A program made the translations under genes and the position numbers. Under the pieces are notes generated by a model. The model was not told the origin of the DNA and did no database searches. It saw only the letters and a program-made list of their open reading frames with translations. From the NCBI RefSeq assembly GCF_010994375.1, contig NZ_WHMA01000006.1:1-64000 (forward strand): a stretch of DNA of 64,000 bases, given 5' to 3'. The DNA comes from Halomonas sp. NO4. Its GTDB lineage: Bacteria > Pseudomonadota > Gammaproteobacteria > Pseudomonadales > Halomonadaceae. Within the stretch, counting starts at the first letter, position 1. Each line of letters begins with the position of its first letter. Below, piece by piece: positions 42,177-51,070 of the stretch.

Positions 42177-42190
42177 CCCCCCCCCCCCCC
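42177..42190. repeat. Poly-C tract of 14 bases
   Basis: An uninterrupted run of 14 C lies in the 3' gap between the FAH-family gene and speA. It is a site prone to length slippage in replication and in sequencing. No reading frame crosses it. Confidence 0.9.
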
Positions 42191-42197
42191 TTCAGGC

Positions 42198-42228
42198 GAC
42201 GCCCCCGCGGGGTGACCGCGGGGGCGTC
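42198..42228. terminator. Bidirectional hairpin between the FAH gene and speA
   Basis: GACGCCCCCGCGG-GGTGA-CCGCGGGGGCGTC is a perfect 13-bp stem with a 5-base loop, placed between two convergent genes. There is no T-run, so it is probably a processing or weak bidirectional terminator. Confidence 0.7.
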
Positions 42229-42283
42229 GGCGCTTGGTGCCGCGCCCGGTTCACTTCCCTCGGTTTACGCTAGCCAGCCCGGT

Positions 42284-44209
42284 TTACTCGAGATAGGTAT
42301 AGCCCTGCAGGCCGGCCGAGAGGTCGTCGAGGAAGTGCGCCTGCTCGTCGCGGGACAGGCCGCTGGCGGCCAACTGGGCGGCCAGGCGCTCGCGCAGCAC
42401 CTCGGCATTGAAATTGACGTAGGCGAGCACATCGGCCACCCGGTCGCCCTGCTGGGCGTTGGTGAGTACCCAGCGGCCGTCATCGCCAAGGGCGGCGTCC
42501 ACCGAGTCGGTGTCGCCGAAGAGGTTGTGCAGGTCGCCGAGGATCTCCTGATAGGCGCCGACGAGGAAGAAGCCCAGCAGCCGCTCCTCGCCCTCGCGCC
42601 ACTCCGGCAGCGGCAGGGTGGTCTCCACGCCCTGGCCGTCCACGTAGCCGTCGATGCGCCCGTCGCTGTCGCAGGTGATGTCCTGGATCACCCCGCGCCG
42701 CGTCGGCTCGTGGTTGAGCCCGGTGAGCGGCAGCACCGGGAATATCTGATCGATGCCCCAGACGTCGGGGACCGACTGGAACAGCGAGAAGTTGACGAAC
42801 AGCTTGTCGGCTAGCTTCTCGGCGAGCTCGTCGAGGATCTCGCGATGGGCGCGATTGCGCGGGTCGAGCAGGCTGCGCAGGCGCGCGCAGGCGGCGAAGT
42901 AAACGCTCTCGCCCTCGGCGCGGGCAGTGATGTCGGCGATGCCCATGACGAAGCGCCCGTGCAGTTCGCTCATGCCCTCCAGCAGGTCGTGCCAGGCTTC
43001 GACCAGCCCGCGCGGGTCCACCGTCTGGGTGTGCAGGGCGTCGAACACCCGCCACAGCTCCTCGACCTGGGGGTCGTCGGCGGTGCGGGTGCTCGGGGCG
43101 GCCGCCTCGACGCGCTCCTCGCCGATCACGTTGCTGATCAGCACGGCGTGGTGGGCCGTCAGCGCCCGGCCGGATTCGCTGATCAGGTGCGGATGGGGCA
43201 GGTCGGCCTCATCGCAGGCCTGGACGAAGGCGGCCACCACGTTGCGCGCGTACTCGGTCATCGAGTAGTTGATCGAGCAGAAGCTGCGCGAACGGGTGCC
43301 CTCGTAGTCGATGCCGAGCCCGCCGCCCACGTCGACGGTGTCGATGGGCGCGCCCAGAGCCAGCAGGTTCTGGTAGTAGCGCGCGCACTCGCGCAGGCCG
43401 CGCCAGATGTCGCGGATGTTGGCGATCTGCGAGCCGAGGTGGAAGTGAACCAGCTGCAGGCTGGCCAGTGCCCCGGCCTCGCGCAGGCGTTCCACCACGG
43501 CCAGTATCTGGGTCGAGGTGAGGCCGAACTTGGACTTCTCGCCGCCGCTGGTCTGCCACTTGCCGCGGCCCACCGAGGCGAGTCGCGCGCGCAGACCGAT
43601 GCGCGGCGTCACCCCGAGCCGCTCGGCCTCCTCGAGGATGATCGGCAGCTCGGAGAACTTCTCCACCACCAGATAGACGCGGTGGCCGAGCTTCTCGCCC
43701 ATCAGCGCCAGGCGCACGTACTCGCGGTCCTTGTAGCCGTTGCACACGATCAGCGAGGGGCCATCGGTGGAGAGCGCCAGCACCGCGAGCAGCTCCGGCT
43801 TGCTGCCGGCCTCCAGGCCCACCCGGCCGTGGCCGCGCTCGCGGGTGGCCAGTATCTCCTCCACCACGCGGCGCTGCTGGTTGACCTTGATCGGGTAGAC
43901 TGCCGTGTAGCCGCCCTGGTACGCCTCCTCGCGCATGGCCAGGTCGAAGGCGTCGCACAGCTGCTCCACGCGGTCGTGGAGGATGTCGCTGAAGCGTACC
44001 AGTACCGGCAGGCGCAGGCCGGCCTCGCGCAGCTCGTCGGCCAGGCGCGACAGCGGCAAAGCGGGGCCTTCCGCCTCGCTGCCCAATGGTCGGACCAGGG
44101 CGTGGCCGTGGTCGTCGACATCGAAGTAGCCGCTGCCCCACTGGTCGATGTTCCAGGTGCGGCGGGCCTGCAGGGCGGGGCCGGCGGAGGATCCCTTGGA
44201 TAGCGTCAT
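42284..44209 (-). CDS. speA: Biosynthetic arginine decarboxylase SpeA
   Basis: This 641-residue PLP enzyme is of the alanine-racemase-fold arginine decarboxylase family. The PLP lysine lies in AVYPIKVNQQRRVVEEI (near residue 100), and LVHFHLGSQIANIRDI and VDVGGGLGIDYEGT are typical. It makes agmatine from arginine for putrescine synthesis. The ATG at 44209 overlaps the homoserine kinase stop by ATGA, and the first conserved stretch (WNIDQWGSGYFDVDDHG) follows soon after. The length is normal. Confidence 0.95.
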   Translation of the reverse strand: MTLSKGSSAGPALQARRTWNIDQWGSGYFDVDDHGHALVRPLGSEAEGPALPLSRLADELREAGLRLPVLVRFSDILHDRVEQLCDAFDLAMREEAYQGGYTAVYPIKVNQQRRVVEEILATRERGHGRVGLEAGSKPELLAVLALSTDGPSLIVCNGYKDREYVRLALMGEKLGHRVYLVVEKFSELPIILEEAERLGVTPRIGLRARLASVGRGKWQTSGGEKSKFGLTSTQILAVVERLREAGALASLQLVHFHLGSQIANIRDIWRGLRECARYYQNLLALGAPIDTVDVGGGLGIDYEGTRSRSFCSINYSMTEYARNVVAAFVQACDEADLPHPHLISESGRALTAHHAVLISNVIGEERVEAAAPSTRTADDPQVEELWRVFDALHTQTVDPRGLVEAWHDLLEGMSELHGRFVMGIADITARAEGESVYFAACARLRSLLDPRNRAHREILDELAEKLADKLFVNFSLFQSVPDVWGIDQIFPVLPLTGLNHEPTRRGVIQDITCDSDGRIDGYVDGQGVETTLPLPEWREGEERLLGFFLVGAYQEILGDLHNLFGDTDSVDAALGDDGRWVLTNAQQGDRVADVLAYVNFNAEVLRERLAAQLAASGLSRDEQAHFLDDLSAGLQGYTYLE

Positions 44210-45168
44210 GCGTGGCTCGCTTGGGGCAGGGGGAGGGCGCCATGGTCCAGGCGCGCCTTGAGAATGGTGCGGAACTGCTCGGGGTCGTGGGGCCGGAGGT
44301 CGTGGGCCGGCGGGTCCACGTAGACCACCAGCAGCCGTGACAGCCAGTAGCGCAGCGCCGTCATGCGCAGCATGATCGGCCATACCGCGCGCTCGGCGTC
44401 GCTCAGCGGCCGGCGTGCCTGATAGGCGCTCAGGATGATGTCGTGGCGTTCGCCGTCCAGGCGGCCGTCGGGAGCGGTCGCCCAGTCGTTGATGACGATG
44501 GCCAGGTCGAACAGCAGGTCGCCGGTGCAGCCGTTGTAGAAGTCGATGATCCCGCCCAGGCGATCGCCCTCGAACAGGGTATTGTCGCGGAACAGGTCGC
44601 CGTGCAGGGCGCCCTGGGGCAGCTCCGGGGCATCGCCGAACACGCCCTGGTAGATCTCCACCTCATCCTTCATCAGCGTCTGGTCCTCCGCGGAGAGGTA
44701 GGCCAGCACCTTGTGGTGCATGGCCGTCAGCCAGTTGAGGTCGCGAGGGTTGGGACGATGGCCGGGGAAGTGCTGGGAGACCACGTGCATGCGCCCCAGG
44801 GTGTCGCCCAGCGTGCGGCACTGGGCGGCGTTGGGTGATACGGGGTGGCGCCCCGGCAGGCGCGGGAAGAGCAGTGCCGGCTTGTCGGCCAGGCTGTGCA
44901 GGGCGATGCCGTCGCGATCGTGAACGGTCCCCGGCACAGGCAGGCGGTGTTCGTCCAGGTAGTCGAGCAGCTCGACGAAGAAGGGCAGCTCCTCGTGCTC
45001 GCCCTGTTCGAAGAGGGTGAGCACCAGCTGGCGACGCTCGGTGGTGACGAAGAAGGTGCTGTTCTCGGTACCGCCGGCCACGCCCTCGAGTGAGACCAGC
45101 GAACCGACGTCGAAGCTGCTGAGGAAGTCCGCGACCTGTGCGTCGCTAAGCGGGGTGAATACGGCCAT
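44206..45168 (-). CDS. thrB: Homoserine kinase, APH-type ThrB
   Basis: The 320-residue protein has an aminoglycoside-phosphotransferase fold: GGTENSTFFVTT as the nucleotide loop, LHGDLFRDNTLF as the catalytic Brenner motif and GIIDFYNGCTGDLLFDLA as the Mg site. This is the homoserine kinase type found in pseudomonads and relatives, which makes O-phosphohomoserine for threonine. Its neighbours, a DUF2782 protein and polA, are the same as I recall from pseudomonads. The start at 45168 begins AVFTPLSDAQV. Confidence 0.92.
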   Translation of the reverse strand: MAVFTPLSDAQVADFLSSFDVGSLVSLEGVAGGTENSTFFVTTERRQLVLTLFEQGEHEELPFFVELLDYLDEHRLPVPGTVHDRDGIALHSLADKPALLFPRLPGRHPVSPNAAQCRTLGDTLGRMHVVSQHFPGHRPNPRDLNWLTAMHHKVLAYLSAEDQTLMKDEVEIYQGVFGDAPELPQGALHGDLFRDNTLFEGDRLGGIIDFYNGCTGDLLFDLAIVINDWATAPDGRLDGERHDIILSAYQARRPLSDAERAVWPIMLRMTALRYWLSRLLVVYVDPPAHDLRPHDPEQFRTILKARLDHGALPLPQASHA

Positions 45169-45278
45169 GTCTCTCTCGCCCAGGTTGCCAAGCCGCCTAT
45201 TGTAGCGACTTGGTGTTGCGATGCACGCCCGCGGAAGGTGGCACGGCGGGCCGGTGCCGACAAGCTCGCTCGCCGCGG

Positions 45279-45566
45279 TCAGCGGCGCTGCACCCAGTCC
45301 GGCACGGTCTGGGGTGCGTTCTCCTGGCGATCGAAGTTGCCGTCGCCGTCGCGGTCCACCAGGTAGTAGTCGGCACCATCGGCCGGGCGGATCTCGATGG
45401 CATAGAGCTCCCCGTTCACCCGGTACTCGCGAAGGGTGCGCTGCGCTTCCTGGCGAACGGTGATCTCCGGTTCGGCCTGCGAGCCCGACTGGGCGTGTGC
45501 CGGGGCCGCGAAGGCGAAACCCAGGGCCAGGCACAGGATGGCCGGCCAACGACGGGGGGTGTTCAT
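45279..45566 (-). CDS. DUF2782 family secreted protein
   Basis: This is a 95-residue protein with a signal peptide ([21 protein letters not shown], cleavage after AHA) and a small beta domain ending [14 protein letters not shown], which resembles a calcium-type loop. The family is regularly encoded between polA and thrB in gammaproteobacteria. The ATG at 45566 has AAGGAGG upstream. Its role is unknown, presumably periplasmic. Confidence 0.88.
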   Translation of the reverse strand: MNTPRRWPAILCLALGFAFAAPAHAQSGSQAEPEITVRQEAQRTLREYRVNGELYAIEIRPADGADYYLVDRDGDGNFDRQENAPQTVPDWVQRR

Positions 45567-45744
45567 GGTGACCTCCTTGCCGGCGCGCGGCGCTGTCGGA
45601 AGGGCCCCAGTGTACGCTGCCGAGCTGGCGGCGCCCAACGCCCGCGGCAAAAGGGCGGCGCAATGCGTATCATGGGTGACCGTGGACCGCTGTTTCCATC
45701 ACCGGTTTCATCTCATCTTTTCATTGCATCGGGGATGCCGACCC

Positions 45745-48513
45745 ATGGCCGATACGCCCATCGTTCTCGTCGACGGTTCGTCCTACCTCTACCGCGCCTT
45801 CCACGCCCTGCCGGCGCTCTCCACCTCGGAGGGCCAGCCCACCGGAGCGATCAAGGGGGTGCTCGCGATGCTCAAGCGGCTGCTCAAGGACTACCCCGAC
45901 AGCCCCATGGCGGTGGTCTTCGACGCCCCGGGCAAGACCTTTCGCGACGAGCTCTTCGAAGCGTACAAGGCGCACCGCCCGCCGATGCCCGACGACCTGC
46001 GCACCCAGGTCGAGCCGCTGCACGAGTGCGTGCGGGCACTGGGCCTGCCGTTGCTGTGCATCGAAGGGGTGGAGGCCGACGACGTCATCGGTACCCTGGC
46101 GCGCCACGCTACCGAGGCCGGCCGCGACGCGGTGATCTCCACCGGCGACAAGGACATGGCGCAGCTGGTCAACGACCACATCACCCTGGTCAATACCATG
46201 AAGGACGAGACCCTGGACGTGGCCGGCGTCAAGGAGAAGTTCGGCTTGCCGCCGGAGCGCATCATCGACTACCTGGCGCTGATGGGCGACAAGGTGGACA
46301 ACATTCCCGGCGTGCCGGGGGTTGGCGAGAAGACCGCGCTGGGGCTGCTGAAGGGCATGGAGGGCGGCCTTGAGACCATCTACGCCGACCTCGAGCGCGT
46401 CGCCACGCTGGGCTTTCGCGGCGCCAAGAGCCTGCCCGGCAAGCTCGAGGAACACCGCGACCAGGCTTACCTCTCGTACCAACTGGCCACCATCAAGACC
46501 GACTGCGACCTGCCGGTGGGCCTCGACGACCTGGCTCTCGCCCACCCCGACCGCGAGGCACTGCTCGCGCTCTACCGCCGCCTGGAGTTCAAGGCGTGGC
46601 TCGCCGAGCTGCTCGAGGGGCAGGACGAGGGCGTCGACGACGTCGCCGGCGGCACGCCGGCCCCGCAGGGCAGCGGCGACGGGCAGGATGCCGGGAGCGG
46701 CGGCGCACGGGAGGATCACGTCATCCTCACCCGGGAAGGCCTTGACGGCTGGCTCGCCCGCCTGGCCAAGGCCGACCGCTTCTGCTTCGACCTGGAGACC
46801 ACCAGCCTCAACTACATGGTGGCGGAGATCGTCGGGGTGGGGCTGGCGCTCGAGCCGGGCGAGGCCGCCTATGTTCCGCTCGCCCACGCCTACCTGGGCG
46901 CCCCGGAGCAGCTCGATTGCGACACCGTGCTCGCCGCCCTCAAGCCGCTGCTGGAAGACAGCGGCAAGACGAAGATCGGCCAGAATCTCAAGTACGACAT
47001 CTCGGTCCTGGCCAATTACGGCATCGAGGTGGCCGGCTCGCTGGAGGACACCATGCTGGAGTCCTATGTGCTCGACTCCACGGCCACGCGGCACGACATG
47101 GACTCGCTGGCCTTGAAGTACCTGGGCGAGTCGACCATCGCCTTCGAGGCGATCGCCGGCAAGGGCGCGGGGCAGCTCACCTTCGACCAGATCGATCTGG
47201 AGCAGGCCGCGCCCTACGCCTGCGAGGACGTCGATATCACCCTGCGCCTGCACCGCACCCTGCGCCCGCGCCTGGACGCCGAGGGGCGGCTTGCCGAGGT
47301 GCTCGAGCGCATCGAGCTGCCGTTGATCCCGGTGCTGTCGCGCATGGAGCGCACCGGCGTGGCGCTCGACGGCGAGCGGCTGCACGCCCAGAGCCGGGAG
47401 CTCGAAACGCGTATCCAGGAGCTGGAGGGGCGCGCCCACGAGCTCGCCGGGCGCGAGTTCAACCTGGGCTCGCCCAAGCAGCTCGGCCAGATCCTCTTCG
47501 AGGAACAGAAGATTCCGGTGATCAAGAAGACGCCCAAGGGGGCGCCCTCCACGGCAGAGGCGGTGCTCGAGGAGCTGGCGCTGGACTACCCGCTGCCCAA
47601 GGTGATCATGGAGCATCGGGGGCTGGCCAAGCTCAAGTCCACCTACACCGACAAGCTGCCGCGGTTGGTCAATCGGCGCACCGGGCGGCTGCATACCAGC
47701 TACCACCAGGCGGTGACCGCCACCGGGCGGCTCTCGTCCAGCGACCCCAACCTGCAGAATATCCCCATCCGCACCGAGGAGGGGCGCAAGATCCGCCAGG
47801 CCTTCGTGGCACGGCCGGGCTACCGGATCGTCGCCGCCGACTACTCGCAGATCGAGCTGCGCATCATGGCCCACCTCTCGGCCGACAAGGGGCTGCTCGA
47901 GGCCTTCGCCGAAAAGCGCGACATCCACGCCGCCACGGCCTCCGAGGTGTTCGGTGTGCCTCTGGACAGGGTCTCCGCCGACCAGCGGCGCAGCGCCAAG
48001 GCGATCAACTTCGGGCTGATCTACGGCATGAGCGCCTGGGGGCTCGCTCGCCAGCTGCACCTAGACCGCAACCAGGCCCAGACCTACATCGACCGCTACT
48101 TCGACCGCTACCCCGGGGTGGCGCGCTACATGGAGCGCATCCGCTCGCAGGCCGCGGAAGACGGCTACGTGGAGACGGTCTACGGGCGGCGGCTCTACCT
48201 GCCGGAGATCCGCTCCCAGAACCGGGCGCGCCGCCAGGGCGCCGAGCGCACGGCGATCAACGCGCCCATGCAGGGTACGGCGGCGGATATCATCAAGCGC
48301 GCCATGATCGACGTCGACGCCTGGCTGCGGGCGGGCGACATGGACGCCTGGATGGTCATGCAGGTCCACGACGAACTCGTCTTCGAGGTCGCCGAGCGCC
48401 AGGTCGAGGGCTTCATCAAGGAGGTGAAGGCGCGCATGCAGGGCGCCGCCGAGCTCGACGTGTCGCTGATCGTCGAGGCGGAGAGCGGGGCCAACTGGGA
48501 CGAAGCGCATTGA
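45745..48513 (+). CDS. polA: DNA polymerase I
   Basis: This is a 922-residue protein, the usual size. The N-terminal 5'-3' exonuclease starts [16 protein letters not shown] and includes GDKDMAQLV and [18 protein letters not shown]. The proofreading domain has FDLETTSLN and ends with a [12 protein letters not shown] block. The polymerase domain has [14 protein letters not shown] (motif A), [20 protein letters not shown] (motif B) and [11 protein letters not shown] (motif C). The ATG at 45745 starts the first conserved strand; an upstream extension of the frame was rejected. Confidence 0.97.
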   Translation: MADTPIVLVDGSSYLYRAFHALPALSTSEGQPTGAIKGVLAMLKRLLKDYPDSPMAVVFDAPGKTFRDELFEAYKAHRPPMPDDLRTQVEPLHECVRALGLPLLCIEGVEADDVIGTLARHATEAGRDAVISTGDKDMAQLVNDHITLVNTMKDETLDVAGVKEKFGLPPERIIDYLALMGDKVDNIPGVPGVGEKTALGLLKGMEGGLETIYADLERVATLGFRGAKSLPGKLEEHRDQAYLSYQLATIKTDCDLPVGLDDLALAHPDREALLALYRRLEFKAWLAELLEGQDEGVDDVAGGTPAPQGSGDGQDAGSGGAREDHVILTREGLDGWLARLAKADRFCFDLETTSLNYMVAEIVGVGLALEPGEAAYVPLAHAYLGAPEQLDCDTVLAALKPLLEDSGKTKIGQNLKYDISVLANYGIEVAGSLEDTMLESYVLDSTATRHDMDSLALKYLGESTIAFEAIAGKGAGQLTFDQIDLEQAAPYACEDVDITLRLHRTLRPRLDAEGRLAEVLERIELPLIPVLSRMERTGVALDGERLHAQSRELETRIQELEGRAHELAGREFNLGSPKQLGQILFEEQKIPVIKKTPKGAPSTAEAVLEELALDYPLPKVIMEHRGLAKLKSTYTDKLPRLVNRRTGRLHTSYHQAVTATGRLSSSDPNLQNIPIRTEEGRKIRQAFVARPGYRIVAADYSQIELRIMAHLSADKGLLEAFAEKRDIHAATASEVFGVPLDRVSADQRRSAKAINFGLIYGMSAWGLARQLHLDRNQAQTYIDRYFDRYPGVARYMERIRSQAAEDGYVETVYGRRLYLPEIRSQNRARRQGAERTAINAPMQGTAADIIKRAMIDVDAWLRAGDMDAWMVMQVHDELVFEVAERQVEGFIKEVKARMQGAAELDVSLIVEAESGANWDEAH

Positions 48514-48539
48514 GGCCTTGATCCGGCCAGCAACGACAA

Positions 48540-48563
48540 GGCCCGCGGCGGATGCCGCGGGCC
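48540..48563. terminator. Bidirectional hairpin between polA and the iron-binding protein gene
   Basis: GGCCCGCGGC-GGAT-GCCGCGGGCC is a perfect 10-bp stem with a 4-base loop between two convergent genes. No T-run follows on either strand. Confidence 0.75.
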
Positions 48564-48603
48564 AGGTGTGAGCTAAGTAGGCAAGCGCTGGTTGGCGCGC
48601 GTC

Positions 48604-49632
48604 TTACCGCCAGCCGACGCGATCGAAGATCTTGACCGCCTCCGGGTTGTTCTCGCCCAATTCGCTGACGTTGAGCGCGTCCTTCTGGAAGTCGCCCCAG
48701 GACTCCAGCACTTCGTCCTTGGTCACGCCGTCGACTACCGGGAACTCGTAGTTGCCGGCCGCGAAGAGCTCCTGGGCCTGGTCGGAGGCGAGGAACTCCA
48801 GGAAGCGAACGGCGTTCTCCTTGTTGGGGGCGCCCTCGACCACGCCGGCACCGCCCACGTTGACGTGGGTGCCGCGACCGTCCTGGTTGGGGAAGTGGAT
48901 CTCGACGCTTTCCGCGACCTCGCGGTCGGCGGCATCGTCGGACTTCAGCAGGCGCACGTAGTAGTAGTGGTTGGCCACGGCGATGTCGCACTCGCCGCTG
49001 GCCACGCCGCGGATCTGGTCGGTGTCGCCGCCCTCGGGGTCACGTGCCATGTTGTCGACCACGCCCTGGGCCCAGGCCTCGGCCTCCTCGGCGCCGTGGT
49101 GGGCGATCAGCGAGGCGAGCAGCGACTGGTTGTAGATGTTGTTCGAAGAGCGGATGCACACCTTGCCCTCGAGGGCGGGGTCGGCCAGGTCCTCGTAGGT
49201 GGCGATCTGGTTGGGATCGACGGTCTCGGGGTTGTAGAAGATGGCGCGGGCACGCTGGCTGAAGCCGAACCACTTGCCTTCCGGTTGGCGCATGGCATCG
49301 GGCAGGCGCTCGGCAAGCACCTCGGACTCGATGCCCTGGAAGACGCCTTCCTGCTCGGCGCGCCACAGGCGGCCGGCGTCGACGGTGATCATGACGTCGG
49401 CGGGGCTGGCCACGCCCTCGCGCTGGATGCGCTCGATCAGCTGGTCGGAGTCGCCCTCGAGGACGTTGACCTCGATGCCGGTCTCCTCGGTGAACGCCTG
49501 GTAGAGGGCTTCGTCGGAGTCGTAGTGGCGGGCGGAGTAGAGGTTGACCTCTTCGGCGGCGACGCCGCTAGCCAGTGCCGAGCCGGCCAGGGCCACTGCG
49601 AGCGGAAGGGCGAGACGCGCGTGCTTGATCAT
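48604..49632 (-). CDS. fbpA: Periplasmic iron(III)-binding protein of an ABC transporter
   Basis: This is a 342-residue solute-binding protein with a signal peptide (KHARLALPLAVALAGSALAS, cleaved near VAAEE). EEVNLYSARHYDSDEALYQAF and the ligand-binding tyrosines in ANHYYYVRLL are typical of FbpA/FutA-type ferric-binding proteins. It transcribes away from the ATP-binding gene on the other side of a Fur-box-like site. The permease gene is on the same strand further along, beyond the ATPase gene. Confidence 0.9.
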   Translation of the reverse strand: MIKHARLALPLAVALAGSALASGVAAEEVNLYSARHYDSDEALYQAFTEETGIEVNVLEGDSDQLIERIQREGVASPADVMITVDAGRLWRAEQEGVFQGIESEVLAERLPDAMRQPEGKWFGFSQRARAIFYNPETVDPNQIATYEDLADPALEGKVCIRSSNNIYNQSLLASLIAHHGAEEAEAWAQGVVDNMARDPEGGDTDQIRGVASGECDIAVANHYYYVRLLKSDDAADREVAESVEIHFPNQDGRGTHVNVGGAGVVEGAPNKENAVRFLEFLASDQAQELFAAGNYEFPVVDGVTKDEVLESWGDFQKDALNVSELGENNPEAVKIFDRVGWR

Positions 49633-49662
49633 GGTGTACCTCGTAGACGATCCCAGGTGAAT

Positions 49663-49681
49663 GATAATACGTTGCATTATT
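49663..49681. promoter_or_regulatory. Candidate Fur box between fbpA and fbpC
   Basis: GATAATACGTTGCATTATT matches the ends of the 19-bp Fur consensus (GATAAT...CATTAT) with a poor centre. It sits 31 bases before the fbpA start, in the divergent gap that serves both iron-transport genes. Iron-dependent repression of both directions is the expected effect. Confidence 0.55.
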
Positions 49682-49882
49682 GACAGCCCTATTGAAGCTT
49701 CGATTGGCGCATTCGTCAAGCAATTGCCGATGTGGGCCTTGCCTGCCAGCTTCGTGCGACGCTTTCAACCCTTGCCGATCAAGATGCCGGCGGAATGCGA
49801 GTCGCTTTCAAACGCATTCATTGGCTATTTCGGTTATGCTACGAGGTGTCATTCACTCACATCGACCCACCGGCGTGACCCT

Positions 49883-51070
49883 ATGACTCGCACACTGAAG
49901 CAACCCCATGCATCACCGGCCCGCCCGGCGGCGGTGCTGTCGATGCAGGACGTGCACCATGCGTTCGGCAAGCGTGACGTGGTGCAGGGCGTCGACCTGG
50001 AGGTGGCGCCCGGCGAGGTCGTCTGCCTGCTCGGCCCCTCCGGCTGCGGCAAGACGACCCTGCTGCGTATCGCCGCCGGGCTCGAGGTACTCCAGCGGGG
50101 GCGCGTGGCCCTCAATGGCGGTGACATCGCCGTGCCGCGCGGGCGCCACGTGCCCCCGGAAAAGCGCAATGTGGGACTGGCCTTCCAGGAGTCGGCGCTG
50201 TTTCCCCACCTCACGGTGCTCGAGAACGTCACCTTCGGCCTCAAGGGCGAGACGCCCCGCGAGCGGCACCGCCGGGCGGTGGCGCTGCTCGAGCAGCTGG
50301 GCATGGCGGGCTACGCCAACGTCTATCCGCACATGCTCTCCGGCGGCCAGCAGCAGCGCGTGGCCCTGGCCCGTGCGCTGGCGCCGGCGCCGCAGTTGAT
50401 GCTGCTGGACGAGCCCTTCTCGAGCCTCGACGCCCGCCTGCGCGACCGCATCCGCGATGACACCCTGCACGTGCTCAAGCAGGTGGGGGCGGCGACGTTG
50501 CTGGTTACCCACGACCCGGAAGAGGCCATGTTCATGGCCGATCGCATCGCCCTGATGCGTGACGGGCGCATCGTGCAGACGGGCACCCCGCGCGAACTCT
50601 ACTGCACGCCCTGCGACCCTTTCGTGGTGACCTTCTTCGGCGAGGTGAACGAGCTGAGCGGCGAGGTGCGCAACGGCCAGGTGCAGACCCCGGTGGGGCC
50701 GGTGGATGCCGGCTGGCTGGCCGAGGGCAGCCAGGCCCAGGTGATGATCCGCCCCGAGGCGCTGCGGGTCGTCGAGCGCGAAGCCCCGGTCGAGGCGCAT
50801 CGCTACAGCCACATCATCATGGCCAAGCTGCTCGGCCGCAGCAGCCTGCTGCACATCTGCGCCCACGGCGAGGATGGCCGCGAAGCCCACCTGCACGCCC
50901 GCATGCCGGGGGTGTTCCTGCCCGCCGACGGGCAGCCGGTGGATATCCACCTCGACCTGTCTCAGGTGTTCGTCTTTGCCTTAGGCGTCGCCGGTGCCGG
51001 GGCGGGAGCGGCGCATGGCGAGGCTGAGCAGGATCACCGGGATTATGCCCACTGCCACGATGGCCAGTGA
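49883..51070 (+). CDS. fbpC: Iron(III) ABC transporter ATP-binding protein
   Basis: This 395-residue ABC ATPase has Walker A GPSGCGKTT, signature LSGGQQQRVALARAL, Walker B LMLLDEPFSSLD and switch LVTHDPEEA, followed by a TOBE-like C-terminal regulatory domain of the FbpC kind. The ATG at 49883 starts TRTLKQPH. The last 30 codons overlap the 3' end of the convergent permease gene by 90 bases. The tail (GVAGAGAGAAHGEAEQDH) is low complexity and may be a recent read-through extension. It is encoded divergently from the binding protein. Confidence 0.93.
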   Translation: MTRTLKQPHASPARPAAVLSMQDVHHAFGKRDVVQGVDLEVAPGEVVCLLGPSGCGKTTLLRIAAGLEVLQRGRVALNGGDIAVPRGRHVPPEKRNVGLAFQESALFPHLTVLENVTFGLKGETPRERHRRAVALLEQLGMAGYANVYPHMLSGGQQQRVALARALAPAPQLMLLDEPFSSLDARLRDRIRDDTLHVLKQVGAATLLVTHDPEEAMFMADRIALMRDGRIVQTGTPRELYCTPCDPFVVTFFGEVNELSGEVRNGQVQTPVGPVDAGWLAEGSQAQVMIRPEALRVVEREAPVEAHRYSHIIMAKLLGRSSLLHICAHGEDGREAHLHARMPGVFLPADGQPVDIHLDLSQVFVFALGVAGAGAGAAHGEAEQDHRDYAHCHDGQ

